NCBI GenBank assembly: GCA_030435675.1
Contig: JAUCMV010000021.1
Span: 1-45,079 of the forward strand
Reading direction: 5' to 3'
Source of the DNA: Steinernema hermaphroditum
Lineage: Eukaryota > Nematoda > Chromadorea > Rhabditida > Steinernematidae
DNA length: 45,079 bases
The notes beneath the pieces are model-generated. The model ran no database searches. It worked only from the letters and a program-made list of their open reading frames with translations, and had not been told where the DNA came from. This document shows positions 1-8,479 of the stretch, piece by piece. A program made the translations under genes and the position numbers. The first letter of the stretch is position 1; each line of letters starts with the position of its first letter.

Positions 1-319
1 AACCACGATTGCATCTGCTGTGACGACTTGGGAGAACTCCGTAAAAGCCGCTGACCCCGACTACGCACAAAAAGCAGCCGCCATGAAGGACATTACCCGC
101 GCACTCATTGCAGAGCGCGGTGTGCCAACGAACCCGCAAGAAGCGGTACAGATGGCGCAAGAGGCTTATAAGCGCGTGAATAATTTTGCGAAGCAATTTA
201 CCCCGCAGCCTAGGCCAACTGCACAAGTCCCGAGTGGCATTCGCGCAAATAGCGGACGTACAGCCGAACCACGCACGCTCGAAGAAGCGGTCATTCAGGG
301 CTTACGTTCCGCGCAGTAA
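1..319 (+). CDS. Scaffold-like head protein, C-terminal part (continues from the right end of the window)
   Basis: The frame is open from base 2 to the TAA at 317-319. The last two bases of the window (GC) plus base 1 (A) make an Ala codon, so this is the C-terminal 106 codons of the gene that starts at 44253; the joined product would be 381 residues. The visible part is rich in Ala, Gln, Lys and Glu and looks helical. A GTG at 20 could be taken as a start for a 99-residue ORF, but the open frame across the junction argues against that. It lies 15 bases before the major capsid gene and downstream of the portal gene, which is the usual place of a scaffold. The scaffold role is inferred from position and composition, not from a recognised motif. 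Confidence 0.75.
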   Translation, partial: TTIASAVTTWENSVKAADPDYAQKAAAMKDITRALIAERGVPTNPQEAVQMAQEAYKRVNNFAKQFTPQPRPTAQVPSGIRANSGRTAEPRTLEEAVIQGLRSAQ

Positions 320-334
320 TGCGGAGCATTCGCA

Positions 335-1438
335 ATGGCTTTTACAGCAGCAGAACTCAACTCCATCGCTAATTCGTCTTTGGATTTTTACTTCAACAAG
401 GGTGAAGCTTTTAAGCTTTCCATCCAGAAAAAGCCTGTCTTGAACTGGCTTGAGAGCGGCAAAAAGACGTTCCCGGGCGGCAAGGGAAATATCTCTCTTG
501 GCGTTATCGGTCAGTATGGCGCTGGCGGCGTCAACGACGGCGTTAAGGGCTTCACTCACAACGATAAAGTGACGTTCTACACCCCTGCGAACAATCAGCG
601 TCTGAATTTTCCTTGGCGCGAACATCACATCGGTATTTCGCTGACGCACACCGAACTGAAGATTGACGGTATTTCCGTGATGTCTTCTAACGGTGAAAGC
701 CTGCGCAACCACAGCCGCCGTGAAATGACAGTGCTTATTGGCCTGCTCGAAAGCAAGCTTTTCGACATGGGCGAGCGTTACGCCACGACCATGAACAATC
801 TGCTTTGGGGCGACGGTAGCGGTGACGCAAAAGCTCTCGCGGGCATTCAGTTTCTGATTAGTGAAGACCCATCGGTCGGCACTATCGGCGGTCTGTCCCG
901 TGCGACATACGCATATATGCGCAACCGCGCACGCACTGCGGCTTTCGGTGCAAAAGTGACTGCGACACCTTCGCTGTCTGCACATGGCGGAGACGCAGTT
1001 ACATCCAATACCGCCGACGGTGGCGCACTGCTGACTGTACTGGATCAGGAATATCGCCAGCTTATCCGTTTCGGCGGCAAGCCAACGAAATTCTTTGCAG
1101 GTTCTGATTTCATCGGTGCGATGGAAAAAGAAATGCGTGCGAATGGTCTGTATTCGCAGACAGGTTTTGCATCTGGTGGTGATGTGTCTATGGGCGCACT
1201 CAACTACAAAGGTACTGTCATCGAATACGATCCGACCCTTGACACTCTGGGTTTTGCAAAACGTGCGTACTGGCTTGATGGCCGTGCGATTACTTTGCAG
1301 GCGATGGAAAACGAATGGCGTCGTTCGCACACTCCAGAACGTGCGCCGGATGAATTCGTTATGTACCGTTCAATGACCTGCACCGGCCAGCTTGTCGGTC
1401 AGCAGTTTGACAGCTCGCTTGTCATCGACATTAAGTAA
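335..1438 (+). CDS. Major capsid protein
   Basis: This 367-residue protein forms the icosahedral shell. The call rests on its length, on its place directly after the portal and scaffold genes, and on general resemblance to capsid proteins of podoviruses: an N-terminal helix, a Gly-rich segment near residues 48-75 that could be an E-loop region, and a C-terminal domain with a GSDF segment near residue 256. A presumed HK97 fold is inference. The start ATG has a GCGGAGC ribosome site about 8 bases upstream. A strong hairpin terminator follows the stop, which would let this gene be expressed far above the genes after it. The long minus-strand open frame opposite it (302-1330) is a shadow. Confidence 0.85.
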   Translation: MAFTAAELNSIANSSLDFYFNKGEAFKLSIQKKPVLNWLESGKKTFPGGKGNISLGVIGQYGAGGVNDGVKGFTHNDKVTFYTPANNQRLNFPWREHHIGISLTHTELKIDGISVMSSNGESLRNHSRREMTVLIGLLESKLFDMGERYATTMNNLLWGDGSGDAKALAGIQFLISEDPSVGTIGGLSRATYAYMRNRARTAAFGAKVTATPSLSAHGGDAVTSNTADGGALLTVLDQEYRQLIRFGGKPTKFFAGSDFIGAMEKEMRANGLYSQTGFASGGDVSMGALNYKGTVIEYDPTLDTLGFAKRAYWLDGRAITLQAMENEWRRSHTPERAPDEFVMYRSMTCTGQLVGQQFDSSLVIDIK

Positions 1439-1452
1439 TGTTGTTTAATATG

Positions 1453-1486
1453 AAAGACACGGCAAACATTTGCCGTGTCTTTTACG
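1453..1486 (+). terminator. Rho-independent terminator after the capsid gene
   Basis: A perfect 13-bp stem, 1453-1465 paired with 1470-1482, with a 4-base loop and a T-rich 3' arm. It stands between the capsid gene and the next head gene. Since the downstream virion genes have no visible promoter of their own, it is probably a partial terminator that raises capsid mRNA relative to the rest. Confidence 0.8.
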
Positions 1487-1511
1487 ACACCAACCCTCGG
1501 AGACGCCCGAT

Positions 1512-1889
1512 ATGCCTAAAATGCACCTGATGACCGCGCTTGTTGCGCTCGCCGGAGACATCACAAATGTTGTGAACCGCTCACCGTCTAACCCTGTTAG
1601 TTACCCAGAGATTGCGGTGCTCGAAGCCGTTCACGGCGAAGGCTGCATTGTGGAAATCGAATTTCTTTCCGAGACAGACACGACCGTCTCTGCGGAAAAG
1701 ACACGCCTTACAGAGAAGTACGGTGCGATTGTTGAGACTGTCTATCCGGGGCGCAATCCGCAGATGGAATTCGCAGACCCGACCGTAAAGGCCGCAAAAG
1801 TGGCAAAGGCGGGCAAAGCTGACAAAGATAAAGAACCCGAAAAGACCGAAGACGCAACCGCTGATCCGTTCGCCGCGTCTGGCTCTTAA
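1512..1889 (+). CDS. Hypothetical head-associated protein
   Basis: A 125-residue protein between the capsid and adaptor genes. I do not recognise the family. The first 95 residues look globular and acidic, with a central strand-rich part around residues 45-75. The last 30 residues are a Lys/Ala/Asp/Glu-rich tail, probably disordered. A CGGAGACG site lies about 12 bases before the chosen ATG; an in-frame ATG at 1470 lies inside the terminator hairpin and is unlikely to be used. Position suggests a minor head or decoration protein, but nothing in the sequence proves this. Confidence 0.6.
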   Translation: MPKMHLMTALVALAGDITNVVNRSPSNPVSYPEIAVLEAVHGEGCIVEIEFLSETDTTVSAEKTRLTEKYGAIVETVYPGRNPQMEFADPTVKAAKVAKAGKADKDKEPEKTEDATADPFAASGS

Positions 1890-1901
1890 TAGGGGGCGCA
1901 T

Positions 1902-2612
1902 ATGGCACGCGGTGTTCAACTTTCACAACTTGTTACGGATGTCCGCGCGGAATGCGGGCATTCGCTTAATGCTGCGCAAAGTGTGAGCACCCGCGAGCGT
2001 ATTCAGTATTTGCTGCGGCGTACTCAGCAGGAGCTGTATGAGGCGAATGAGTGGCCGCAATTGTATGTCTATCGGGATTTGCTGCTCCACGCGGGGGACA
2101 AAACTTATGATTTTCCTACAGACATTAGTTTTGAGCATACTGTCAAACTTCATTATCTTTCCGGCTCACAGTGGGTACACGTACCTTATGGGATCGGTGA
2201 CGGCGAATACTCGCAGATGTCCACCGAATATGCGGACGCGGTTCGCTCTTATCCTGTTCAGGGATGGCGTTTCGATCCAGACACAGCACAATTTGAAGTT
2301 TGGCCGGTTCCGCCAGAAGACGGCAAAGTGCGTATCTGGGGTACGAAATCACTCGCGCCGCTCATCGCGAGCAATGACCGTTGCACGCTAGACGGGACAA
2401 TGCTTGTATTGTTCGTGTCTGCGGAGATTTTGGCACGCGCCCGCAGCGAAGACGCACAGATCAAGCTGCAAAAAGCGCAAGATTTACTGCGGCGGCTTAA
2501 AACCCGCTCAATCACACAAAAATCCAGTATGGTGGTGCTCGGCTCTGATGATCCATACTCACAGCCGAATGTGCGCCGTCCATATCTTGATTATGTGCCG
2601 CGCGGGGGCTGA
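1902..2612 (+). CDS. Head-to-tail adaptor protein (P22 gp4-like position)
   Basis: 236 residues, preceded by a clear AGGGGGCG ribosome site. The N-terminal part is helical with an RIQYLLRRTQQELYEANEWP segment. This is followed by a strand-rich middle (residues 55-160) and a helical C-terminal part. The order capsid, this gene, propeller-like hub matches P22-type podoviruses, where gp4 builds the ring under the portal that receives the tail hub. The assignment is by gene order, length and the helix/strand pattern. A generic structural protein remains possible. Confidence 0.65.
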   Translation: MARGVQLSQLVTDVRAECGHSLNAAQSVSTRERIQYLLRRTQQELYEANEWPQLYVYRDLLLHAGDKTYDFPTDISFEHTVKLHYLSGSQWVHVPYGIGDGEYSQMSTEYADAVRSYPVQGWRFDPDTAQFEVWPVPPEDGKVRIWGTKSLAPLIASNDRCTLDGTMLVLFVSAEILARARSEDAQIKLQKAQDLLRRLKTRSITQKSSMVVLGSDDPYSQPNVRRPYLDYVPRGG

Positions 2613-2615
2613 GAC

Positions 2616-3977
2616 ATGCCCTACTTTTTCATTCATGATTTTTCAGCAGGCTTAGACCTTCGCAAATCCGCCGTTACCGCTCCCGCCGGTACGCTGCGGC
2701 GGATTGTGAACGCCCATGTCACCCCCGGGGGCGAAATTGAAAAGCGTAAAGCCTTCGTCAAAAAAGCACAGACGCCTGCCGGATGTTTTGGTTTGGCTTC
2801 GCTCGGCGGTACGCTTTACACATTTAGCAATGTCGCGCACCCAGATACGCCCGAATATAAAGTCATGCGGTTGGCGACCAGCACGGCGCATCCGCTTGTC
2901 AGGATTTTAGACAGCGATATTTTTGACGGCAAACTCTACGTTGTGGCTGAAGACAGCAATTTAAACGTCCAGCATTTCTACGATGGTGTGAACGTGCCTG
3001 CTGGCAAGGGGCGCAGCATTCGGACGTATCGTGAGAAAATTCACGGCGTTTTGGGGCGTGAGCTGTACTTTTCTGCGATTGGAAACCCTGCTGACTGGAG
3101 CGGCACCGGCTCTGGTTTTATTAATCTCTCAACCCAAGACGCTGAGAGTGAAGACCTGATCGGGCTTGAGGTTTATTATGACACGCTGGCGATCATGTCT
3201 CGGCGCACAACACAAATTTGGAATATTGACCCCGACCCTTTGAAATACCAGCAGATGCAGGTTCTGCGTTCGGCAGGTTCGCGGGCTGCACTGTCAATCA
3301 AGCAGTTTGGTAATGGTGATGTGCTCTATCTTACAGACAGCGGTATCCGCTCGCTGAAAGCGCGGGACAGCTCTAACGCTGCCGCTGTCTCGGATATCGG
3401 TTCGCCTATTGACGCCCTATACGATGAATTGCGACGCACAAAGAGTGAAGCTTATCTGGCCTCTGCGATAAGCATTACCGAGCCGCTGTCTGGCCGCTTC
3501 TGGCTCGTCTTTCCTGACCGTATTTTGGTGCTGTCGCTGTTTCCAAGCCCCCGTGTGACGGCGTGGTCAACATACATCCCCGGCTTCACAATTGCGGCTG
3601 TCTGCCCTGTAGACAATGATATCGCCCTCATGGACACAGACGGGAGCATTTATAAGTACGGTGCTGATGTCTATGACGCCACGGAAGCGGAAGTGCTGAC
3701 CCCTTTTATGAACGCGGACAAGCCTGCGTCCATGAAGGCATTTAACGGCATTGACGTGGCCTGTGAAGGGACATGGAGACTATACGCCCGCATGAATTTT
3801 AAAGATCAGTCCGCAGAGGATTTTCTTGGATCGGCGGTCGGCTCGACATTCATGGATGGCAAATTCACATTCGAGCACACCTGCACTCACATCGCTATCC
3901 GTGCGACCACTAAATCCAAGTCCGCTGCTGTCTTGGCTCACATCGCCCTGCATTATGAGGACGGTGAGAATGGTTAA
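2616..3977 (+). CDS. Tail hub / packaged-DNA stabilisation protein (P22 gp10-like)
   Basis: 453 residues, close to the size of P22 gp10 (about 470). It has repeated short strand-turn blocks with Gly-Asp and Asp-Gly turns, as expected for a beta-propeller hub: early FIHDFSAGLDLRKS, then the segment around residues 150-175 with AIGNPADWSGTG, then LYLTDSGIRSLKARDS near residue 240. The start has a GGGGG site 8 bases upstream. The product would close the portal channel after packaging and carry the tail fibres. The next gene starts at 3970, inside the last codons of this one. Confidence 0.72.
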   Translation: MPYFFIHDFSAGLDLRKSAVTAPAGTLRRIVNAHVTPGGEIEKRKAFVKKAQTPAGCFGLASLGGTLYTFSNVAHPDTPEYKVMRLATSTAHPLVRILDSDIFDGKLYVVAEDSNLNVQHFYDGVNVPAGKGRSIRTYREKIHGVLGRELYFSAIGNPADWSGTGSGFINLSTQDAESEDLIGLEVYYDTLAIMSRRTTQIWNIDPDPLKYQQMQVLRSAGSRAALSIKQFGNGDVLYLTDSGIRSLKARDSSNAAAVSDIGSPIDALYDELRRTKSEAYLASAISITEPLSGRFWLVFPDRILVLSLFPSPRVTAWSTYIPGFTIAAVCPVDNDIALMDTDGSIYKYGADVYDATEAEVLTPFMNADKPASMKAFNGIDVACEGTWRLYARMNFKDQSAEDFLGSAVGSTFMDGKFTFEHTCTHIAIRATTKSKSAAVLAHIALHYEDGENG

Positions 3978-4464
3978 ACTTGAACCAGTTAACGTCACAA
4001 ATCTTTGGTTCATTCTGCATAATTTACGTGAAGCAGATAGCCGCGAGTTTCTGGCCTTGTTGCCTGTCTACAATTTGGCACAAGTCGCAGCCGGAGTGCT
4101 CCACCATAGCGTTGTTTCTTGGGTTGTGTCTGACAGTGAAACAGGCGAGCCTATTGCCGTATTCGGTGCTGGCGCGGGAGCGCAGCAATACTCCGGCGTA
4201 TGCACTGTTTACGCCTTCGGGACTGACCGTTGGGGTGAAGCCTTACACTTGATTACACGGCACATTTTGAGGTATATGATACCTATATTGAAAACTTCAG
4301 GTTTTCACAGGGCGGAGTGCTTCGCACTCTCAAACCGGACAGACATTCAAAGGTGGATGAAACTGCTCGGAGGCCGTCCAGAAGCAGTGTTGAGCGAACG
4401 CTCAACGACGCGCGAAGACATTACAGTCTACGTCTGGAAGGCCGACCAAGATGCTAAAAACTAA
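3970..4464 (+). CDS. GNAT-like virion protein (T7 gp13-type)
   Basis: 164 residues. The open frame reaches upstream to 3826, but the ATG at 3970 has a GAGG site and overlaps the previous stop, so I use it. The fold looks like a GNAT acyltransferase: a strand pair around residues 48-72 (the stretch SWVVSDSETGEPIAVFG), a helix with RWGEALHLITRHIL, and a C-terminal RTDIQRWMKLLGG helix typical of GNATs that compare host residues. The canonical R/Q-x-x-G-x-G/A acetyl-CoA loop is not obvious. In T7-like phages a GNAT-like protein of this size (gp13) sits among the virion genes. Enzyme activity is uncertain. Confidence 0.55.
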   Translation: MVKLEPVNVTNLWFILHNLREADSREFLALLPVYNLAQVAAGVLHHSVVSWVVSDSETGEPIAVFGAGAGAQQYSGVCTVYAFGTDRWGEALHLITRHILRYMIPILKTSGFHRAECFALSNRTDIQRWMKLLGGRPEAVLSERSTTREDITVYVWKADQDAKN

Positions 4465-4945
4465 GCCCAAGCACATCCCAGACCAAGATTACAAAATTCG
4501 TGTTTTGCACCTGCATGAGATTGATTTTATCTTTCCTGCGGTCGAGAATTTTTTTCGCGAAACTCAGGACTGGACGTATCTGACATTTGACCGTGAGAAA
4601 GCGTCTCGGCGTCTCAAAGAAACGGTGGAATTCGGCTATTCCCGCGTCATCGCCGGTTTAGCCGGTGATCTTGTCGTCGGGTACGTGATTGTAATGTATG
4701 ACGACAATTTTACGGTTGAAAAGACAGCACAGGTCTATTCGATCTATGTCTTGCCATCGTTTCGCGGAACACCGCTCCCTCGAAAATTGATTGATGCTGC
4801 CGCAGTTGCTGCCAAGTATGACGGCGCGGTGAACCTGCACGCGCAAGCATTAAACCACCTTCCGAGGGGCGGAAAATCATTCCTTAACTTGCTGACTAAG
4901 CAGGGTTTTGAGCCTTATGCTGGCGGCGCTTGTAAGAGGTTGTAA
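4451..4945 (+). CDS. GNAT family N-acetyltransferase-like protein
   Basis: 164 residues, starting inside the previous gene, with a GAAGG site before the ATG. It has the GNAT pattern more clearly than its neighbour: a strand VVGYVIVMYDD near residues 78-88, then VYSIYVLPSFRGTPLPRKLI near residues 97-116. In that stretch the V-x-P-x-x-R-G-x-x-x-x-x-x-L-I order matches the acetyl-CoA binding motif. Two GNAT-like genes of identical length in tandem inside a virion module suggest an old duplication or a paired role. The substrate is unknown. Confidence 0.62.
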   Translation: MLKTKPKHIPDQDYKIRVLHLHEIDFIFPAVENFFRETQDWTYLTFDREKASRRLKETVEFGYSRVIAGLAGDLVVGYVIVMYDDNFTVEKTAQVYSIYVLPSFRGTPLPRKLIDAAAVAAKYDGAVNLHAQALNHLPRGGKSFLNLLTKQGFEPYAGGACKRL

Positions 4946-4947
4946 TT

Positions 4948-6075
4948 ATGGGCGGTGGCGGTAAAAGCAACGACGCAGCGATCAACGAGCAGAGAAAAGC
5001 GGCTGCGGAAGCCCGCTATAAAGACGATCTGCGGTCTTGGCGGATGGAGCGAGGCGTTAATGAGATTAACAATCTCTTTGACGGAACGCCGCTGCCGTCG
5101 CTGCGCGACAAACCAACATATAATACAAACAGCACGAATTACACGCCGACGACCGGTGTGTCTTCTGCGAACATGCAAAATTACTATACGTCCAGCATCG
5201 CCAAAGGCTTTCAGGGCAATATTCTGGACGCCATGACGCGCTTTGTCCGCACGGGAGGTCGTGGAGACGGCTACAGTGAGACGATGGCCGCGCCGGAAGG
5301 CTACAAGCTTGTCACTCAGACAGTGCGAACCGGCGGGCGTGGTGACAGTGACGAAGTGCAGAAATATGTCTGGCAGGGCAATAGGGATGGTCACACCGGC
5401 CAGCAGGGTTACTACGATCTGAATAAGATGCTCCAAGCGGGTGTCATCAATAAGAGCGTCTACGACCAATATAATAAAAACGGCAATGGTTTTCTGTATG
5501 ATAGTGATGCGGAACAAACCGGTCAGTTAAATAAATACCTGCAAGATAACGCCGGTAAAAATCAGTACGGCATCACCGAAAACAATAAAAATTGGGTTGA
5601 TGATTTGGCGGGTACGTATCTGACTGCATATAACGATTATTATATGCCGCAGCTTCAGAACCAGTACAGTGAAGCCAATAAGAATTTGACCTATGATCTG
5701 GCGCGTACCGGATTACTGCGTTCGTCTGCGGCTGCGGACACGCAATCTGACCTTGCCAGACAGAATGCTGAAAACACAGCAATGGTCAAATCGCAGGGCG
5801 ATCAAGGTGTTGCGGCGCTCAAATCCAAGATCAATAGCGCCAAACAGAACGCGATCAACCAACTGTATTCTACGGAAAACCCAGAGGTTGCGGCAAATCA
5901 GGCACTGTCTTCGATCCGCACAATTCAGTCCGAACAACCGTCGTATTCGCCACTTGGTGATATTTTCAAGACAGCAGTTGTCGGCATGGGTGGCTATTCG
6001 TCAGGCGCGGCTGATCGTCGGTATAATAACATAATCACTGGCGGCAATCGCAAAGCGTCTTCAACGGTCGGTTAA
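4948..6075 (+). CDS. Putative internal virion / ejection protein
   Basis: 375 residues, family not recognised. It starts with MGGGGKS and a Lys/Arg/Ala-rich helix. It contains a short direct repeat, VRTGGRGD, near residues 100 and 128. The part around residues 255-310 is a long Ala/Gln/Asn-rich helix, and the C-terminal end is Ser/Gly-rich. The start has an AGAGG site. It is the first of four large low-complexity proteins before the virion peptidase, the arrangement seen for pilot (ejection) proteins of podoviruses. That role is inferred from position. Confidence 0.6.
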   Translation: MGGGGKSNDAAINEQRKAAAEARYKDDLRSWRMERGVNEINNLFDGTPLPSLRDKPTYNTNSTNYTPTTGVSSANMQNYYTSSIAKGFQGNILDAMTRFVRTGGRGDGYSETMAAPEGYKLVTQTVRTGGRGDSDEVQKYVWQGNRDGHTGQQGYYDLNKMLQAGVINKSVYDQYNKNGNGFLYDSDAEQTGQLNKYLQDNAGKNQYGITENNKNWVDDLAGTYLTAYNDYYMPQLQNQYSEANKNLTYDLARTGLLRSSAAADTQSDLARQNAENTAMVKSQGDQGVAALKSKINSAKQNAINQLYSTENPEVAANQALSSIRTIQSEQPSYSPLGDIFKTAVVGMGGYSSGAADRRYNNIITGGNRKASSTVG

Positions 6076-6086
6076 GGGGAAACGAT

Positions 6087-6764
6087 ATGTGTTTACCTAT
6101 GGGAATTATTGCTACCGTTGCGGGTCTTGCCGGTACTGCTATGCAGGTTGCGAACCAGATGAGTGTTGCCCGCAAAAATGAGCAGTCCGTCAATGATTGG
6201 GCTGCGTATCAGAGCCGGATGCGGCAAGAGGAAGGCGCGAGACAGGAGAATGCTCGGGCGCAAGCGGATGTTGCAAGGCAGGAAGGTCTGCAAGAGGTTG
6301 CTCCGCAAGCGATGATCGACACGCAAGCATCTGAAGCCGAACGCCTCAATGAAGATTTGGGACAGGCGGCGGATAAAGTGAATGTCTCAGACGCCTTGCT
6401 GTCTGGGCAGAAATCTGGCTCGCAAGTATTTCAGGATACGCTGGCATCCAAACTCGCGGGTGCGGCAACAGAAGCGCGTAGCCGTATTAAGGCTCTGGCA
6501 GGTCTGCAAGCCTTTGGCGGGTCTTCAGGCGGTCTTGATTATACAACCGGTAAACTGTTGCAGGAAACCGGCAATAAAATTGATTTGGCGAACAATAAAC
6601 GCACCGGCTCGCTCGGCGCTTACGGCGCGGAAAAAGCGGTAAATCCTGTGCAATATTTCGGCAATTCGTTCGCGAATTCTTTGGGTAGCCTGCCTGCGAA
6701 TATGTTTGGTTATGGAATGAACCAGATGGCGCAGGGCGGCGGCGTTTCGTCGTTCTTTGGTTAA
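6087..6764 (+). CDS. Putative internal virion protein (T7 gp14-like)
   Basis: 225 residues with an AGGGG site before the ATG. The N-terminus has a hydrophobic Gly/Ala segment (GIIATVAGLAGTAMQVANQM, residues 6-25), then a long charged helix rich in Arg, Gln, Glu and Ala (residues 26-90), and a Gly/Ser-rich C-terminus. This pattern, a membrane-seeking N-terminus with a helical body, resembles the small internal core protein gp14 of T7, which inserts into the outer membrane during ejection. The match is by pattern and context, not by a defined motif. Confidence 0.6.
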   Translation: MCLPMGIIATVAGLAGTAMQVANQMSVARKNEQSVNDWAAYQSRMRQEEGARQENARAQADVARQEGLQEVAPQAMIDTQASEAERLNEDLGQAADKVNVSDALLSGQKSGSQVFQDTLASKLAGAATEARSRIKALAGLQAFGGSSGGLDYTTGKLLQETGNKIDLANNKRTGSLGAYGAEKAVNPVQYFGNSFANSLGSLPANMFGYGMNQMAQGGGVSSFFG

Positions 6765-6775
6765 GGGGTGCAGAC

Positions 6776-8479
6776 ATGCCCAAGTACATGATTAGTGACG
6801 GCGGGCTTGGAAGCCTTTTCGCGGAAGCGGTTGGCGGTCGCAATTTGCGCAGTGACGCAGATGCTTATCGTATCCGTCAGGCGATGGATATCGCTGCCGC
6901 TGAAAACCAGCGTAATGCTGCGCTGAACACCGCTAATATTGCGAAAATTCAGGCGGAAACACAGGGCTTAACCAGTAAGAATTCTTTGCTGTCTTCGCAA
7001 GTTGACGCAGCGGGTAATCTGGGCGGGGCATATGGCGATTACTTCAAAGACGAGTATGTCAAAAACCATATGACGCCAGAGAATACCACATATGGCGCAC
7101 AACTCCCTGCTGATGTGAGACGCGGAGACATCCCAGACAGCACCGCCGCATTGCTGGCAGCGCAGGGAAGGACTGCGGCGCTCGCAATGCCGGGGGTTGA
7201 TCCTGAAAAAGTTGCGCAGGCGCAGCGAATGCTGCTTGGCAATAATGAAATGCTTTTCGGCACCGACCCCGAGCGTATTCGTATCGGGGCTTCAGCCGCG
7301 CTCGGCTCTCTCCCAGATGATGAGACAGTGTTGTCTACGTCTGACCGCGACGCGGTTGAGCGGGCAAAAATCAACGTGGCTGAAGCCACGGCACGCGCGA
7401 AGGCAAAAGCCGAAGGTGCATCGGTCGAAGGCGGTAGTATGTTCGGTGGTAATTCCGAATATGCGCAAAACGCCCGCATTGTGTCTGCTGTTCGGGAAAA
7501 ACACCGCAGGGGCGAACCTATCTCCCCGACGGAAAAAACTGCTTATCAGATCGCATATAATAAGCTGTACGGCGCGGAGACACGGGTGCAAATCGACCCG
7601 CAGGATCAGCGCCAGTATGTCATCACGACAACACCGGAAATCCCGCAAGACCTGCAAGGTTTTGACCCAAGCGCGGGAGTGCCGCCTTCACCAGCAAATC
7701 TCAATTCCCCTGCGCCGGTGGCTCCACCAGCGATTATGTCTCCCGTCGCTCCGGCTCCGGTACAGGGGAATACCACAACGCCAGCGAATGCGCCTGTCCA
7801 GACAGGACAGAATATCCCCGGCACGAATGCGTCGGTAACAACAATTGGCGGCATTCCGAAACCTTTGACCGAAAGTCAGGCGAGGGATGTGTCTTTCGCG
7901 TCCACGATGAATACCGCCAACGATAATATGAACGGGCTGATTGAGGAAAACGGCGGTTTGCCGCCTCTGATGCCGATGCAGATGGAATTGATGCGCGGTG
8001 CAATCGGCAGCTCGGAGAGCCGTGGATACTTAGACACGCTCTTGCAGACAGTCGCCAATGCGGGCGCAAGCTCACAGACACAGAAATATGTTGCTGCGGT
8101 TGAAAACTTTATCAACCCTGTGCTGCGTAAGGATAGTGGCGCGGCGGTTCCTGCGTCGGAGTACCCTAAATATTTCGCCCGTTTTGTGCCGGTCTATGGT
8201 GATAAACCAGAGGTAATCGAAGCGAAGAAACAATATCGCGCGGCATATCTGAATAGTCTGAATTCCAGCATTAATATGATTATGCAGGCCAAAGGTCTTA
8301 CGTCTTCGACCCAACTTGCGAATATGGCGGATAACGACCCGCAATTGGCCGAACAAATTCGGGCGGCACAAAATCAGGCGTTCGCGATGTCCGGCGGCGA
8401 AGGTGGCACCGGTGAGAGTGTGTTGCTGCCGCAGCAGCTCTCCGATGAAGAATTGTTGCAGCAATATGGGGGGCAGTGA
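6776..8479 (+). CDS. Putative ejection protein (internal core)
   Basis: 567 residues with an AGGGG site before the ATG. The first 60 residues are helical (AENQRNAALNTANIAKIQ). The middle has Ala-rich helices, and residues 295-350 are a Pro/Ala/Val-rich linker. The C-terminal 200 residues again look helical, with repeated Asn/Gln/Ala. No enzymatic motif was seen. Its stop overlaps the start of the next gene (TGATG), so the two are probably translated together. Probably a pilot protein delivered with the DNA. Confidence 0.6.
   Translation: MPKYMISDGGLGSLFAEAVGGRNLRSDADAYRIRQAMDIAAAENQRNAALNTANIAKIQAETQGLTSKNSLLSSQVDAAGNLGGAYGDYFKDEYVKNHMTPENTTYGAQLPADVRRGDIPDSTAALLAAQGRTAALAMPGVDPEKVAQAQRMLLGNNEMLFGTDPERIRIGASAALGSLPDDETVLSTSDRDAVERAKINVAEATARAKAKAEGASVEGGSMFGGNSEYAQNARIVSAVREKHRRGEPISPTEKTAYQIAYNKLYGAETRVQIDPQDQRQYVITTTPEIPQDLQGFDPSAGVPPSPANLNSPAPVAPPAIMSPVAPAPVQGNTTTPANAPVQTGQNIPGTNASVTTIGGIPKPLTESQARDVSFASTMNTANDNMNGLIEENGGLPPLMPMQMELMRGAIGSSESRGYLDTLLQTVANAGASSQTQKYVAAVENFINPVLRKDSGAAVPASEYPKYFARFVPVYGDKPEVIEAKKQYRAAYLNSLNSSINMIMQAKGLTSSTQLANMADNDPQLAEQIRAAQNQAFAMSGGEGGTGESVLLPQQLSDEELLQQYGGQ

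Noticed and set aside
302..1330. 342-residue minus-strand frame opposite the capsid gene
   Set aside because: It is rich in Cys, His and Arg, has no ribosome site, and is the antisense of a well-supported gene.
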